Below are positions 34,995 through 45,132 of a DNA stretch of 64,000 bases, piece by piece. The stretch is from an uncultured Bacteriovorax sp. (GTDB lineage: Bacteria; Bdellovibrionota; Bacteriovoracia; Bacteriovoracales; Bacteriovoracaceae). The stretch covers positions 1 through 64,000 of the forward strand of contig CAMLMH010000013.1 of NCBI GenBank assembly GCA_946481315.1. The letters run 5' to 3'. A program made the position numbers and the translations under genes. The notes under the pieces were generated by a model. That model searched no databases, was not told where the DNA came from, and worked only from the letters and a program-made list of their open reading frames with translations. Position 1 is the stretch's first letter. Each line of letters opens with the position of its first letter.

Positions 34995-36809
34995 TTAGAT
35001 ATATTTTTGCAAAAATATCTGAATCGTTTCTAATTCAGCAAGGGCCGCTGCCCGGTTAGAGGCACCATGACCTTGTTTTTCATGAATTAGTATATCGTAA
35101 ACTTTGTCTGACTTTCTTAATTTCTCAATAAACTTTTCCATCGTTGAAAAAGGGACACGCGAATCATTTTTACCATTAATGATCAATAACGGAGTTTTCA
35201 GGTTGTCAAAAAAGGTCAACGGAGAGCGTTCACTGTATTTTTCTTCATTATAAGGTCCAAGCAAATGGATCAGCCAGTCGGCGATCCTGGAATCCCGGTA
35301 AAAGGCATGCAGATCAGCAAATCCCACCTGAGAATAAGCAAAACCAAATGGAAAAGTACAGTTTTCTACCCCTTTGAAGCCTTCAGGCATGGTGATGGCC
35401 CTTAAAGTTGCATATCCACCGTGACTGCCGCCATACACTCCTATTTTCGACTCCGGAATCATTAAGGTCTGTTGCAAATATTTTGCACCCCAGATTACAT
35501 CCAGGATTTCATTTCCTCCCAGATCTCCTTCCAGTAATTTTTCCCATTCTCTGCCCCATCCCCAGGAACCGCGCACAGCCGGAGAAAGGATTGCTATACC
35601 CATCTCTGCATACATCTGAATATAGCGTGAATAGACTTCATTTCCCCCATAAAAAGCCAGTACCATCGCAGCTTTTAAAGGACCTTTTGGTGAATGTAAC
35701 AAGGCCTTAACGGATTTTCCGTCAAAGGTAGGATAACTCACCCATGTAGTTTTTGTATGTTCAAGCTGTTCTGGAGCAACTGAAGTAAGAGGCAGAATTT
35801 TTTCCTTTTGACCCAAAAGCGTTAATTTCAAAATTTTATTAGTATGGTCAGAGTGAGTCTGTAGTCCCCATAAATCATATTCCGTTTCAAAAAGATAAAG
35901 CGGAGCACTTAGAGTGATAGTCGTCTTTTCACCCTGTAAATTATAGTTTTGCAGGACAAAGTTTTCATTCTCCTTTAAAAGGACAATGGTTTGCTTTCCA
36001 CTTCTACGATGAAAAACATACATCTCTTCGTTCTTGCAGTTTAGATCAGTCACCTTATGAAATTCACGGGTTTCTAAATTAAAACTGTAAGCATTCTGAA
36101 AACCTTCATGGACCGATTCGAAAATTATACTTTGAGGTGTTGGCTTATTTTCATGAAGTGATGGATTACCTAATTCTTCCAGTTCGGCAGGCAGAAGAAG
36201 ATCCCATTTTTTCTCTTTAAGGTTGAAACGACAGAGATTGGTCTTTTTTCTTTGATTGAGATAATCAACTGTGAAGACAAATGTATCTTCCTCCGGGAGC
36301 TTGGGCATGAACGTCCAGCCTATGCGATAGTCCTGGTTTTCATCATTAAAAAGAAATTTTTTCTCGAGGGAAATGAGATCAATTTCATAAACATCACTCC
36401 TGAAAGTGCCATCGGGAAGTTTAATTTTGTCATAACACCATAGCCGTGAATAATCTTCGTTAAAAACAACTCCGCGAATGTAACTAAAATCAGTCAGCTG
36501 CTTAAGCGTTTTACTCTTCAAATTAAAGCGAAAGAGGTTGAAATTTTCTTTATTGGATTCATCGAGATAAATATAAAGATCAGAACGCTTTTCATCATGG
36601 TCTTCTATGGAGAAGCTGCCCTGTGAAAAATCGTAATCATATAGTTCTTCTCCCTTTTTCAGATCATCTTCATTTTCCAGATCCAGCAAATGCAAGGTTT
36701 TTTTTCCATTCTTTTCCCACAAATAAAACAGGCTCCTTCCTGATTTATCTATATAAATAGAACTAAAACAAAAAGCATCAACATATTTTTCCAGACTGAT
36801 TGTGCTCAT
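34995..36809 (-). CDS. Prolyl-oligopeptidase-family (S9) serine peptidase
   Basis: A 604-aa cytoplasmic enzyme without signal peptide. Residues about 1-340 form the beta-propeller-like N-terminal domain with repeated aromatic/Lys strands. The catalytic alpha/beta-hydrolase domain (about 350-604) has the nucleophile in VYGGSHGGYATLRA (Ser 462), Asp 549 in NGKNDSRVPFS and His 581 in KQGHGASNRAA. The triad and order match S9 acylaminoacyl/oligopeptidases, which trim short peptides. For a predator, breakdown of prey-derived peptides is a likely use. No operon partner is close; it lies downstream of the ppdK terminator. Confidence 0.9.
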   Translation of the reverse strand: MSTISLEKYVDAFCFSSIYIDKSGRSLFYLWEKNGKKTLHLLDLENEDDLKKGEELYDYDFSQGSFSIEDHDEKRSDLYIYLDESNKENFNLFRFNLKSKTLKQLTDFSYIRGVVFNEDYSRLWCYDKIKLPDGTFRSDVYEIDLISLEKKFLFNDENQDYRIGWTFMPKLPEEDTFVFTVDYLNQRKKTNLCRFNLKEKKWDLLLPAELEELGNPSLHENKPTPQSIIFESVHEGFQNAYSFNLETREFHKVTDLNCKNEEMYVFHRRSGKQTIVLLKENENFVLQNYNLQGEKTTITLSAPLYLFETEYDLWGLQTHSDHTNKILKLTLLGQKEKILPLTSVAPEQLEHTKTTWVSYPTFDGKSVKALLHSPKGPLKAAMVLAFYGGNEVYSRYIQMYAEMGIAILSPAVRGSWGWGREWEKLLEGDLGGNEILDVIWGAKYLQQTLMIPESKIGVYGGSHGGYATLRAITMPEGFKGVENCTFPFGFAYSQVGFADLHAFYRDSRIADWLIHLLGPYNEEKYSERSPLTFFDNLKTPLLIINGKNDSRVPFSTMEKFIEKLRKSDKVYDILIHEKQGHGASNRAAALAELETIQIFLQKYI

Positions 36810-36825
36810 GAAGACCGGCCCTAAA

Positions 36826-36848
36826 ATAAAAAAGGGCCCGAAGGCCCT
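36826..36848 (-). terminator. Rho-independent terminator after ppdK with UUCG loop
   Basis: On the minus strand AGGGCC-TTCG-GGCCCT is followed by six U and further T-rich sequence. The perfect GC stem with a stable UUCG tetraloop is a textbook terminator. It lies 8 bases after the ppdK stop. Confidence 0.92.
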
Positions 36849-36856
36849 CTAACAAT

Positions 36857-39526
36857 TTACATTTTTGTGTTTTTAATTGCGGCCTGAGCTGCAGCCAGAC
36901 GGGCAATCGGCACCCGGTAAGGAGAACATGAAACATAATCAAGCCCCACTTTATGACAGAACTCAATTGATTTCGGTTCACCACCGTGCTCGCCACAGAT
37001 ACCAAAATGCATATCCGGATTTGTCTTTCTTCCTTCGGCGACTGCGTGTTTTATAAGGAAACCAACACCTTCCTGATCAATCGAAACAAATGGATCATTA
37101 GGCATCAAGCCTTTATTTACATATTCAGGAAGAAACTTGCCGGCATCATCTCGAGATAAACCGAAAGTGGTCTGAGTTAAATCGTTAGTTCCGAATGAGA
37201 AAAATTCAGCGTTATTGGCAATTGTTCCTGCCGTGATTGCAGCACGAGGAAGTTCGATCATCGTTCCGATTTTGTATTTAATTTTTTTGCCTTTTTCTTT
37301 GAAGATGCGTTCGATCTCAACGATGGCATCTTTTTTAAGAACACTTAATTCACCATCTACGGCAACCAGTGGAATCATAATTTCCGGAAGAACCACGATT
37401 CCTTTATCAGCACAGATAAGGGCCGCTTCAATAATGGCCTGAACCTGCATGCGATAAATTTCAGGAAATGTTACTCCCAGACGACATCCTCGGTGACCAA
37501 GCATAGGGTTGAACTCATGCAGGCTGTCTCCGCGCTGTTCAATCACGCTCATATCCAGCCCAAGACTCTCCGCCAGCTCTTTTTTATCTTCTGGCGAATG
37601 AGGTAAAAACTCGTGCAGAGGTGGATCCAGAAGACGGATGTTTACCGGTAATCCATTTAGAACTGTAAAAATTCCGACGAAGTCTTCTCTTTGGTATGGA
37701 AGAATTTTGGCGAGGGCCTTTTCTCTGTCTTTTACATTAGTTGCAAAGATCATTTCACGAACAGCCAGGATACGATCTTTTTCAAAGAACATATGCTCTG
37801 TACGGCACAGACCAATCCCCTGAGCTCCGAATTTAACGGCGACTTTTGAGTCATCAGGAGTATCAGCGTTTGTACGAACGCCAAGTTTTCTGAACTCATC
37901 TGACCATTTCATGAAGGTTGCGAAGTCGTCTGTAATAGCAGCATCGATCGTTGGCACAATTCCTTCAATAACTTCACCTGTGGCCCCGTCAATTGTCAGT
38001 GAATCACCTTCTTTATAAGTTTTCCCGTCAACGATCAGCGTTCCTTTTTTATGATCAACGTTGAGTGCAGTACAACCTGCAACACAAGGTTTTCCCATCC
38101 CACGGGCAACAACAGCTGCGTGGGAAGTCATCCCTCCACGAGCGGTTAAAATTCCCTGAGAAGCCACCATTCCGGCGATATCTTCCGGAGAAGTTTCCTG
38201 GCGAACGAGAATCACTTTATGTCCTTCTTCGGCAAGAGTGTGAGCACGCTCGGAAGTGAAAGCAATGATCCCTGCTCCCGCTCCCGGTGAAGCAGGTAAA
38301 CCTTTGGCGATAAGTTTTTTTGTCGCTTTTGGATCAAGACGCGGGTGAAGTAATTGGTTTAAATCTTCCGGGTTAATTCGAAGAAGAGCTTCTTGTTTTG
38401 AAAGAATGCCTTCATTCACCAGATCAACAGCGATTTTAATTCCGGCCGCTGCGGTTCTTTTTCCGTTTCGTGTTTGCAGAATGTAGAGTTTACTTTTTTC
38501 AATCGTAAACTCGATATCCTGCATATCTTTGTAGTGAGCTTCAAGTTTTTTATAAACATCACAAAGCTCTTTAAAAGCTGCTGGCATAGCTTGTTCAAGA
38601 GTTTTAAAATTTTTGTTTGATTCGTTTTTCGAGAAATCGTTAATCGGTTGCGGAGTTCTGATTCCGGCAACAACATCTTCCCCTTGAGCATTGATTAAAT
38701 ACTCACCGAAAAATTTCTTTTCTCCGGTAGATGGATCGCGGGTGAAACAAACACCAGTGGCGCAGTCTTCGCCCATGTTGCCGAAGACCATGGATTGAAC
38801 GTTAACGGCAGTTCCCCAGCTATGAGGGATATCGTAAATTTCGCGATACTTGATAGCGCGAGGATTATTCCATGAATTGAAAACGGCAGCGATAGCTCGC
38901 CATAGTTGCTCCATTGGATCAGTTGGAAACGATTCACCTGATTCTTCAAGAATGATTCTTTTAAAAACTGTTACCAGCTCTTTTAAATCAGCGGCAGTGA
39001 GTTGGGTATCTTCTTGAACGTGGCGGGCTTCTTTCATATCTTCAAGCGTTGCTTCAAGAAGTGAAACATTGAAGTCCATAACGACGTTTGCATACATTTG
39101 GATAAAGCGACGGTATGAATCCCAGGCAAATCTTTCATTGTCCGTAAGATTAGCAAGACCAATAACTGACTGGTCATTGAGTCCTAAGTTCAAAACTGTA
39201 TCCATCATTCCCGGCATTGAAGCGCGAGCACCGGAACGAACTGAAAAGAGAAGCGGATTGGCGTTATCGCCAAACTTTTTCCCGGTCATGCGTTCAACTT
39301 CTGCGATTGCATGCAGAACCTGATTTTTGATTTCCTGATTGATGGCTTTTTTGTTGGCTTCGTAATCAAGACAAGCTTCAGTTGTCACTGTGAATCCCGG
39401 AGGAACAGCAAGTTTTAGTGAGCACATCTCAGCGAGGTTTGCTCCTTTTCCGCCGAGCAGATCTTTCATGTCCTTGTTCCCTTCAGTTTTTTCAGCACTG
39501 AAAAGATACACCCATTGTTTACTCAT
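36857..39526 (-). CDS. ppdK: Pyruvate, phosphate dikinase PpdK
   Basis: An 889-aa enzyme interconverting pyruvate, ATP and Pi with PEP, AMP and PPi. The N-terminal nucleotide domain begins GNKDMKDLLGGKGANLAEM, the phospho-His swivel is GGMTSHAAVVARGMGKPC near residue 455, and the C-terminal PEP/pyruvate barrel has GIGLCRTEHMFF, NPMLGHRGCRLG and FSFGTNDLTQTTFG. Length matches the family (about 870-890). In an amino-acid-feeding predator it would feed gluconeogenesis or recover PEP. The start has AGGAG upstream; a small stem (39539-39558) lies before it. Confidence 0.97.
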   Translation of the reverse strand: MSKQWVYLFSAEKTEGNKDMKDLLGGKGANLAEMCSLKLAVPPGFTVTTEACLDYEANKKAINQEIKNQVLHAIAEVERMTGKKFGDNANPLLFSVRSGARASMPGMMDTVLNLGLNDQSVIGLANLTDNERFAWDSYRRFIQMYANVVMDFNVSLLEATLEDMKEARHVQEDTQLTAADLKELVTVFKRIILEESGESFPTDPMEQLWRAIAAVFNSWNNPRAIKYREIYDIPHSWGTAVNVQSMVFGNMGEDCATGVCFTRDPSTGEKKFFGEYLINAQGEDVVAGIRTPQPINDFSKNESNKNFKTLEQAMPAAFKELCDVYKKLEAHYKDMQDIEFTIEKSKLYILQTRNGKRTAAAGIKIAVDLVNEGILSKQEALLRINPEDLNQLLHPRLDPKATKKLIAKGLPASPGAGAGIIAFTSERAHTLAEEGHKVILVRQETSPEDIAGMVASQGILTARGGMTSHAAVVARGMGKPCVAGCTALNVDHKKGTLIVDGKTYKEGDSLTIDGATGEVIEGIVPTIDAAITDDFATFMKWSDEFRKLGVRTNADTPDDSKVAVKFGAQGIGLCRTEHMFFEKDRILAVREMIFATNVKDREKALAKILPYQREDFVGIFTVLNGLPVNIRLLDPPLHEFLPHSPEDKKELAESLGLDMSVIEQRGDSLHEFNPMLGHRGCRLGVTFPEIYRMQVQAIIEAALICADKGIVVLPEIMIPLVAVDGELSVLKKDAIVEIERIFKEKGKKIKYKIGTMIELPRAAITAGTIANNAEFFSFGTNDLTQTTFGLSRDDAGKFLPEYVNKGLMPNDPFVSIDQEGVGFLIKHAVAEGRKTNPDMHFGICGEHGGEPKSIEFCHKVGLDYVSCSPYRVPIARLAAAQAAIKNTKM

Positions 39527-39580
39527 TCTTTTTCTCCTAACCTCGATGAATTGAGGTTTGTTAGAGTTTTTCTCTTCTCA

Positions 39581-40909
39581 TTAAAATTTAAATTTATCTT
39601 TTAGGTAATCCTGAACGCGGGTTAACGCAATTCTTTCCTGCACCATTGTATCTCGGTCACGAATGGTGACAGCATGATCAGTCAGCGTATCAAAATCAAC
39701 AGTCATGCAAAATGGGGTCCCGATTTCATCCTGACGACGATAACGTTTACCGATTGAGCCAGACACATCGTATTCTGCTTTGTAGTTTTTCGACACATCA
39801 TGAAGGAGCTTTTCAGCCACTTCTTCGAGTTCGGGTTTTTTCATGAGAGGCATAATCGCTGCCTTAATCGGAGCAAGCGCAGGATGGAATTTCATCACAG
39901 ATCTTTCTTTATCTTTATCGCCTTCGTTTTCGAGGCGGTAAGCATCGCAAAGAATGGTCAGTAAACAACGATCAGCACCAACTGAAGTTTCCAGAACGTA
40001 CGGAATATATTTTTCATTGTTATTCACCTGATCAACGTAATGCAGGTTTTTTCCGGAAAATTCTTCATGTTGCTTAAGATCGAAATCAGTGCGCGAGTGA
40101 ATACCTTCAATTTCGCCCCAGCCGAACGGGAATTCGTATTCAATATCAAAAGCTGCGTCAGCGTAGTGTGCCAGCTCTTCCTGCTTGTACCATTTTAGTT
40201 TATCTGCGCGGATACCGTTATCTAGGTGCCATTGCCAGCGAGCGGCTTTCCATTCTTCCATTGCCTCTTTTTGAGTTCCTGGCTTAATGAAATATTGCAT
40301 TTCCATCTGCTCGAATTCGCGCATACGGAAAATGAAATTTCCCGGCGTAATTTCGTTACGGAAAGCCTTACCGATTTGAGCAATACCAAATGGCAGTTTC
40401 TTACGCATTGATGTCTGAACATTCAGGAAGTTCACAAAAATTCCCTGAGCTGTTTCCGGACGAAGATATACCATCGATGAAGTATCTTCCATCGCTCCCA
40501 TCTGAGTTTTAAACATCAGATTGAACTGGCGGATATCTGTGTATGATTCTTTTGCTCCACAGTTTGGACAAGGAGCTTTCACATCAATCTTGTCTGCACG
40601 AAATCTTTCCTTACAAACTTTACAGTCAATCATCGGGTCAGAAAAACCATCAACGTGGCCGGAAGCTTTCCAGACTGTCGGATGCATAAGAATTGAAGCA
40701 TCAACACCCACAACGTCCTGACGATAAGTCATCGACTTCCACCAGCGAGCTTTCAAATTGTTCTTAAGTTCGACTCCGTAAGGGCCCATGTCGTAACAGG
40801 AATTTAGTCCACCATAAACCTCGGAAGATTGAAAAATAAATCCCCGTTGTTTACAGAGGGCCACCAAATCAGTCATTGATTTTAAATTGGATTCGTTCGA
40901 CGTCGTCAC
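39581..40909 (-). CDS. glyS: Glycyl-tRNA synthetase (single-chain, class II)
   Basis: A 442-aa enzyme of the homodimeric eukaryote/archaea-like GlyRS group rather than the alpha2beta2 GlyQ/GlyS type. Class II motifs are visible: [23 protein letters not shown] at the N-terminus, motif 2 [19 protein letters not shown] and motif 3 [10 protein letters not shown]. Two CxxC pairs ([17 protein letters not shown]) suggest a zinc site. The C-terminal anticodon domain includes [21 protein letters not shown]. It starts at GTG with GGGAG six bases upstream. It probably shares a transcript with ppdK. Confidence 0.96.
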   Translation of the reverse strand: MTTSNESNLKSMTDLVALCKQRGFIFQSSEVYGGLNSCYDMGPYGVELKNNLKARWWKSMTYRQDVVGVDASILMHPTVWKASGHVDGFSDPMIDCKVCKERFRADKIDVKAPCPNCGAKESYTDIRQFNLMFKTQMGAMEDTSSMVYLRPETAQGIFVNFLNVQTSMRKKLPFGIAQIGKAFRNEITPGNFIFRMREFEQMEMQYFIKPGTQKEAMEEWKAARWQWHLDNGIRADKLKWYKQEELAHYADAAFDIEYEFPFGWGEIEGIHSRTDFDLKQHEEFSGKNLHYVDQVNNNEKYIPYVLETSVGADRCLLTILCDAYRLENEGDKDKERSVMKFHPALAPIKAAIMPLMKKPELEEVAEKLLHDVSKNYKAEYDVSGSIGKRYRRQDEIGTPFCMTVDFDTLTDHAVTIRDRDTMVQERIALTRVQDYLKDKFKF

Positions 40910-40990
40910 AATAAACTCCCTTTTTCAAAGTCATTACAATACTTTTAATTCAGGGGAAGTTTACAGGGAAAAATGGAGTCTTTAAAGGAT

Positions 40991-42712
40991 TTACACAGAC
41001 TTTAAGGAAAGTTCATAAAGTTTTTTATATTCACTTTCATTGGCAATAAGTTCGTGATGTGTGCCTTCTTCGATGAGTCGACCGTCTTTCAACACGAAAA
41101 TTCGATCGTAATCAGCAATGGTCGAGAGACGGTGGGCGACGGCAATAACCGTTTTATTTCCGGCAATGGCCTCCAGAGCTTTCTGAACGACTTTTTCTGA
41201 TTCATTATCCAGAGCGGAAGTGGCTTCATCAAAGAGCAGGATATCAGTATTTTGCAGGAAGGCGCGTGCTATTGTAAGTCTTTGCTGCTGGCCTCCCGAG
41301 AGTTTTGCCCCGCGGTCTCCGATAACAGTTTCAAGCCCCTTTGGAAGTTTATTCACAAATTCTGACGCGTAGGACACTTCCAGGGCCCTTTTTATGTCGT
41401 CATCTGAGAAATTCTTACCCACAGTCAAATTTGAACGAATCGTGTCATGAAAAAGAAAAATGTCTTGTGACACAAGACCAAAGAGGCTGCGTAAATTTTT
41501 TAGTTTGATTTGAGTGATGTCGACTCCATCAATGGTGATCTGCCCTGCTTTAAAGGGATAGAGTCCCAGGAGGAGATTGATCAACGTCGATTTCCCTGAG
41601 CCCGATAAACCAACCAGAGCGATCTTTTGACCCTTTTTTACTTTGAGGCTGAAGTTCTTTAAAACATCCCCTTCTCCGTAACCAAAAGTTACATGACTCA
41701 CGACAATTTCTTTTTCAAATGACTTTAATTCAGTCGTTCCCTGATCAACTTCTTCTTCCAGATCCAGAATCTGGTTGATCCGGTCGGCAGCAGCGAGTCC
41801 CTGTCCGAGTTTCACATTGGCCTGTGAATATTTTCTGATCGGATCCATGAGAAGGGCCAAAGCAGCAGCGAATTGTATAAATCCTCCGACAGTCATTGCA
41901 CCCGATTGAATTCGATAGTAGGCAAAAACAATGAGCAAAGAAAAAGCGAGGTAGCCAACAAATTCCACAAACGGGTGAGCGAGTTCTTCTACTTTTGATG
42001 TGCGCATTGTGAAATGAAAATAATAGTCCTGTGCTTTTTTGTAGCGGTCCATAACAAAATTTTGCAGGTTAAAAGCTTTCGTCACTTTATGCGAAGACAA
42101 TCCTTCACTCAGGTTGTGCGTGAGTTCTGCCCTGCCTTCCTGCACTTCTGCCTGGTGAGCTTTGACTTTTTTCCCACTGATTTGGAAAATGAGAACGAAT
42201 AACGGACCCACAATCAAAATCACAAGTGTGAGCTGCCAGTCGCTGTAAAAGGCCATCCCTAAATAAACTAAGCCTTTTAGCGGCTCACGGATAACATCAA
42301 TCACAGAACGAAACGAACCAGCGAAAATTTCGGCATCGTTAAGAACTGTTGAAACCATTCGCCCTTGTTTATTTTGATTATAAAAAGCGGTTGGAAGTTT
42401 CTGCATTTTAGAAAAAAGAGCGGTTCTTAGATCCGCATTCATTTTTTCTCCCACAAAACGCATCCAGTAAAAATGATAATAACGCGCAGGAAAATTGAGA
42501 ATCCCCAGGACCAAAAGCAATCCGGCCATTTTGAGAATGACGGTTAAATCAGATGTTTTTGGATCAAAACCTTTATCGAATATTGGCTGAACTAATTTAA
42601 GCTGAGCTCCGGCAATCGCCGCCAGGACAAAAGAAAAAAGGAAGGCTGCAAAAGCTTTCTTCCGGTAGGGATGAAGATAGGGATAGAGTTGAACGATAAG
42701 TTTTTTGATCAT
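40991..42712 (-). CDS. msbA: MsbA-like lipid A/multidrug ABC exporter
   Basis: A 573-aa half-transporter. Residues about 15-310 are the six-helix ABC membrane domain, and about 335-570 the ATPase with Walker A GLSGSGKS, Q-loop GLVSQDIFLFHDT, signature LSGGQQQRL, Walker B ILLFDEATSALD and switch His AHRLSTI. Length and motif pattern are those of MsbA (lipid A flippase), but a general multidrug exporter cannot be excluded from sequence alone. It is on the same strand as recO, 38 bp downstream. Confidence 0.85.
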   Translation of the reverse strand: MIKKLIVQLYPYLHPYRKKAFAAFLFSFVLAAIAGAQLKLVQPIFDKGFDPKTSDLTVILKMAGLLLVLGILNFPARYYHFYWMRFVGEKMNADLRTALFSKMQKLPTAFYNQNKQGRMVSTVLNDAEIFAGSFRSVIDVIREPLKGLVYLGMAFYSDWQLTLVILIVGPLFVLIFQISGKKVKAHQAEVQEGRAELTHNLSEGLSSHKVTKAFNLQNFVMDRYKKAQDYYFHFTMRTSKVEELAHPFVEFVGYLAFSLLIVFAYYRIQSGAMTVGGFIQFAAALALLMDPIRKYSQANVKLGQGLAAADRINQILDLEEEVDQGTTELKSFEKEIVVSHVTFGYGEGDVLKNFSLKVKKGQKIALVGLSGSGKSTLINLLLGLYPFKAGQITIDGVDITQIKLKNLRSLFGLVSQDIFLFHDTIRSNLTVGKNFSDDDIKRALEVSYASEFVNKLPKGLETVIGDRGAKLSGGQQQRLTIARAFLQNTDILLFDEATSALDNESEKVVQKALEAIAGNKTVIAVAHRLSTIADYDRIFVLKDGRLIEEGTHHELIANESEYKKLYELSLKSV

Positions 42713-42750
42713 GCCCTAGGTTAGCTTATTCGCCTCTAAATTGCCAGAGT

Positions 42751-43542
42751 CTAAAAAAGCATTGACTGGGTCTTAAAATCTTTTTCTTCCAGATGGAACT
42801 GAAAACAAAAATAATGAAACAACATTTTTGGCAGCGATTTATACTCCAGCTGAATGGCGGACAAGTCTGAGTAGCGGGAGTGAGCGATGTGCCCAATCAG
42901 CTCCCACAGTTCTCTTCCTGACTGAACGGAATAAGATTTACGCTGATTCATACAGGGTGGACAGGCAAAACCTCCTTCTTCCGGAAGAAGGTACATATCG
43001 TTGAAGGACTGCAGTTCTGTACCACAAAGAGTGCAATGCTCACGTTCCGGAAAAACACCTGACTGAAGTAATGTTTTGGTTAAGAAAATAACTGCATGAG
43101 CATGCAGGGAAAAAGTTTTTTCCTTAAGTGCCTTTTCCATGTTAACCAGAGCATTACTCAAGGCCGTAAACAACCCGGCCATTTCCTTATTTTCTTCATG
43201 AACATCATGCAGATCTTCAACAGGCGCCAGTTTATTCATAATTTCAAGATAAAAACACATCAGATAAAAAGCCTGATGATTTTCACGAATGACATCGTGA
43301 TGCCAGATGAGGTTCCATTCTTTGGCATGATAAATATCGACATTCTGTCTGGCGGCTGTCAGCTCAACTGAAAGCATAAAACCCAGTTCAATGACGGAAG
43401 ATTTTTGTTTTTTTCCTCCCCCACGTCCGCCATAGAAAACGACAGAGACCTTGCGTCCGGAGCGTAGGAGCAGACTGGCAATAATGTGCCTTTCATCATA
43501 GGGAACTTTCGAGAGGACAAGCCCTTCAATTTTGGTTTGCAT
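42751..43542 (-). CDS. recO: DNA repair protein RecO
   Basis: A 263-aa RecO. The N-terminal OB-fold begins KIEGLVLSKVPYDERHIIASLL, typical for RecO. The C-terminal helical domain has the Cys4 zinc site split as CTLCG and CPPC (about 163-200). RecO loads RecA on SSB-coated gaps with RecR. It lies 3 bp after a small DExH helicase gene and is probably translated with it. Confidence 0.9.
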   Translation of the reverse strand: MQTKIEGLVLSKVPYDERHIIASLLLRSGRKVSVVFYGGRGGGKKQKSSVIELGFMLSVELTAARQNVDIYHAKEWNLIWHHDVIRENHQAFYLMCFYLEIMNKLAPVEDLHDVHEENKEMAGLFTALSNALVNMEKALKEKTFSLHAHAVIFLTKTLLQSGVFPEREHCTLCGTELQSFNDMYLLPEEGGFACPPCMNQRKSYSVQSGRELWELIGHIAHSRYSDLSAIQLEYKSLPKMLFHYFCFQFHLEEKDFKTQSMLF

Positions 43543-43545
43543 TGC

Positions 43546-44571
43546 CTAGAACTCTACACCCAAAAAGTCAGAGAGGACAATCGAAACTTTATGCTTTAAG
43601 CGCTCTTTTCTGGCGGTATGGAATTTGTCTGTGGAATAAACTTCGTAAGGAGATCCCTGCCGACCACCTCTTCCGATCATCTGCAGCCAAAAATCATAGT
43701 TTTTAACTTCATAATCAATAAAAACTTTTTTTATCTCCGGTAAATTCACTCCATGAGATAATGTCGTTGTCGAAAAGATGCAGTCCACTTTCCCCTCAAA
43801 ATTGCGCAGTTCCTGCAAAAAGTTTTCGACTTCACCACCTACGCACCCCACGGCCTTGAACCCCTGCCTTCTGGCCCGGTTCACCAGCTCATCGACCTGC
43901 CCCCTGTAAGCACAGAAATAAAGAAATATTTCATCACTTTTTTTTTGCCGAATCTCTCTCCAGAAAGCGCGATAAATATACCGGGGATGAAGGCCATTGT
44001 AGCAGATGGTTCGCGCAGGGGGGCGATGGAGCTGATGATTGCCAAAGTCCAGATGGATCCAGAAATCCTGATAATATTTCAGGTCTTTCTTTAACCGATC
44101 CATAATAGTGTGATCAATGGTTGCAGTAACTGCCAGAACAGGAAATTCAAAATTTAGTAAACACAGGAAGCGATCATGTAGCAGAGGCCGGAAAGATTCA
44201 CCCCAATGATAAAAAAGATGAAATTCATCTATGACAAACAGGACTTTTTGTTCTTTATAAAAAAGCTCCTCAACAAATTCTTCGTTGAGTAATTCGATGG
44301 TTGTAACCATAAAACTTTTTCGTCTGCTGATGAAGTCCTGTTGAATCTCGGCAAGTTTTTTATCACCACCTGCCAGAAAAACGTTTTTTGCATCCCTTTT
44401 TATCAGATTTGCATAAACTTCGTTTGCGAGTGCCCTTAGTGGCGAAAGATATACAACTTTGAAATCATGATTGTGATAAAATTCCACGACCATCCGGGTT
44501 TTTCCGGAAGCAACAGGTGCCGTAAGCAGAGTAAAGCAGGAAGGATGAAATAGTTCTGGTATTAAATGCAT
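43546..44571 (-). CDS. Small DExH-box SF2 helicase
   Basis: About 341 aa from the internal ATG at 44571 (or 351 aa from 44601; neither has a clear ribosome site). All core motifs are present: motif I APVASGKT (18-25), Ia YLSPLRALANEVYANL, II VIDEFHLF, III VTATI, V STTTLSHGVNLPE and VI QMIGRGGRQG. It is at the short end for SF2 helicases, with no extra C-terminal domain. Coupling to recO suggests DNA repair or replication restart. A perfect 12-bp inverted repeat covers the start region. Confidence 0.85.
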   Translation of the reverse strand: MHLIPELFHPSCFTLLTAPVASGKTRMVVEFYHNHDFKVVYLSPLRALANEVYANLIKRDAKNVFLAGGDKKLAEIQQDFISRRKSFMVTTIELLNEEFVEELFYKEQKVLFVIDEFHLFYHWGESFRPLLHDRFLCLLNFEFPVLAVTATIDHTIMDRLKKDLKYYQDFWIHLDFGNHQLHRPPARTICYNGLHPRYIYRAFWREIRQKKSDEIFLYFCAYRGQVDELVNRARRQGFKAVGCVGGEVENFLQELRNFEGKVDCIFSTTTLSHGVNLPEIKKVFIDYEVKNYDFWLQMIGRGGRQGSPYEVYSTDKFHTARKERLKHKVSIVLSDFLGVEF

Positions 44572-44600
44572 GAAACGAAGATAGACAAATCTTCGTTTCA
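44571..44600 (-). repeat. Perfect 12-bp inverted repeat at the helicase start
   Basis: TGAAACGAAGAT and ATCTTCGTTTCA are perfect complements with a 6-base loop (AGACAA). The hairpin abuts the ATG at 44571 and contains the alternative start at 44601. In RNA it could hide the start; as DNA it could bind a dimeric repressor. No U-run follows, so it is not a terminator. Confidence 0.45.
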
Positions 44601-44634
44601 TGAATTAATCAAAACAGTATGATTTTTTTGATTT

Positions 44635-45072
44635 CTATTCTGAATCCTGGCTATTTTTAAGGCGCCCTTTCACTTTTAATCTTTTTTGTCTTTGTTTGTG
44701 CGACTGTTTGAATTCACTCGTCATCGGCTTGAGTACATCCTCTCGAAAAGTTTGACGGAATTCTTTTTCTTTTGCCCGCTGGTCTTTCCTGCGCTCTTTT
44801 ATTCTTTTTAGAACTGCTTTATTTTGATCTTTATCTCCGGCCTTTAGTTCCTTGATCAACTCATCAATCTCGGCAAGGTGTTTAAGTTTCATCTCATATA
44901 GTTCATTAATGTGTTTTAGATGGGCCTCTTTAAGCTTTAAAGTCTGATCACGTCTTAATTGTGAACTCTCCAGTGTGTAGCGCCCTATTTCTTTTTCTTC
45001 TAATGCATAAGACGCTCCAGGCAGTGCCAGTAGCGAAAGGCTAAGTACTAATATTCTCGTGAAGTGCCCCAT
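44635..45072 (-). CDS. Periplasmic Spy/CpxP-like coiled-coil protein
   Basis: A 145-aa protein; ATG at 45072 has GGAGG five bases upstream (a longer frame to 45111 lacks this). Signal peptide ends ALPGASYA. The mature part is almost all helix and very basic, with a His/Met-bearing run (HLKHINELYEMKLKHLAEID) and KRIKERRKDQRAKEKEFRQTF. This resembles the Spy/CpxP/CnrX group of periplasmic stress or metal sensors. It is transcribed divergently from an ECF sigma factor gene, and the two share a mirror-image promoter region. A sensor role is likely; the ligand is unknown. Confidence 0.6.
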   Translation of the reverse strand: MGHFTRILVLSLSLLALPGASYALEEKEIGRYTLESSQLRRDQTLKLKEAHLKHINELYEMKLKHLAEIDELIKELKAGDKDQNKAVLKRIKERRKDQRAKEKEFRQTFREDVLKPMTSEFKQSHKQRQKRLKVKGRLKNSQDSE

Positions 45073-45100
45073 ATAAACCTCCGTTTTTTTGTTCTCGTAC

Positions 45101-45132
45101 CCTATATACACTGATAGGCTTTAAAAAGTTTC
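45101..45132 (-). promoter_or_regulatory. ECF-type promoter candidate for the periplasmic coiled-coil gene
   Basis: On the minus strand GAAACTTTTT is followed after 13 bp by GTATATAGG. The same pair occurs on the plus strand in front of the sigma gene with 12 bp between. The shared sequence suggests recognition by one sigma factor. Confidence 0.6.

Noticed and set aside
39539..39558. AACCTC/GAGGTT hairpin between glyS and ppdK
   Set aside because: No U-tract follows, so it is not a terminator; the stem is short and its only interest is proximity to the ppdK ribosome site.
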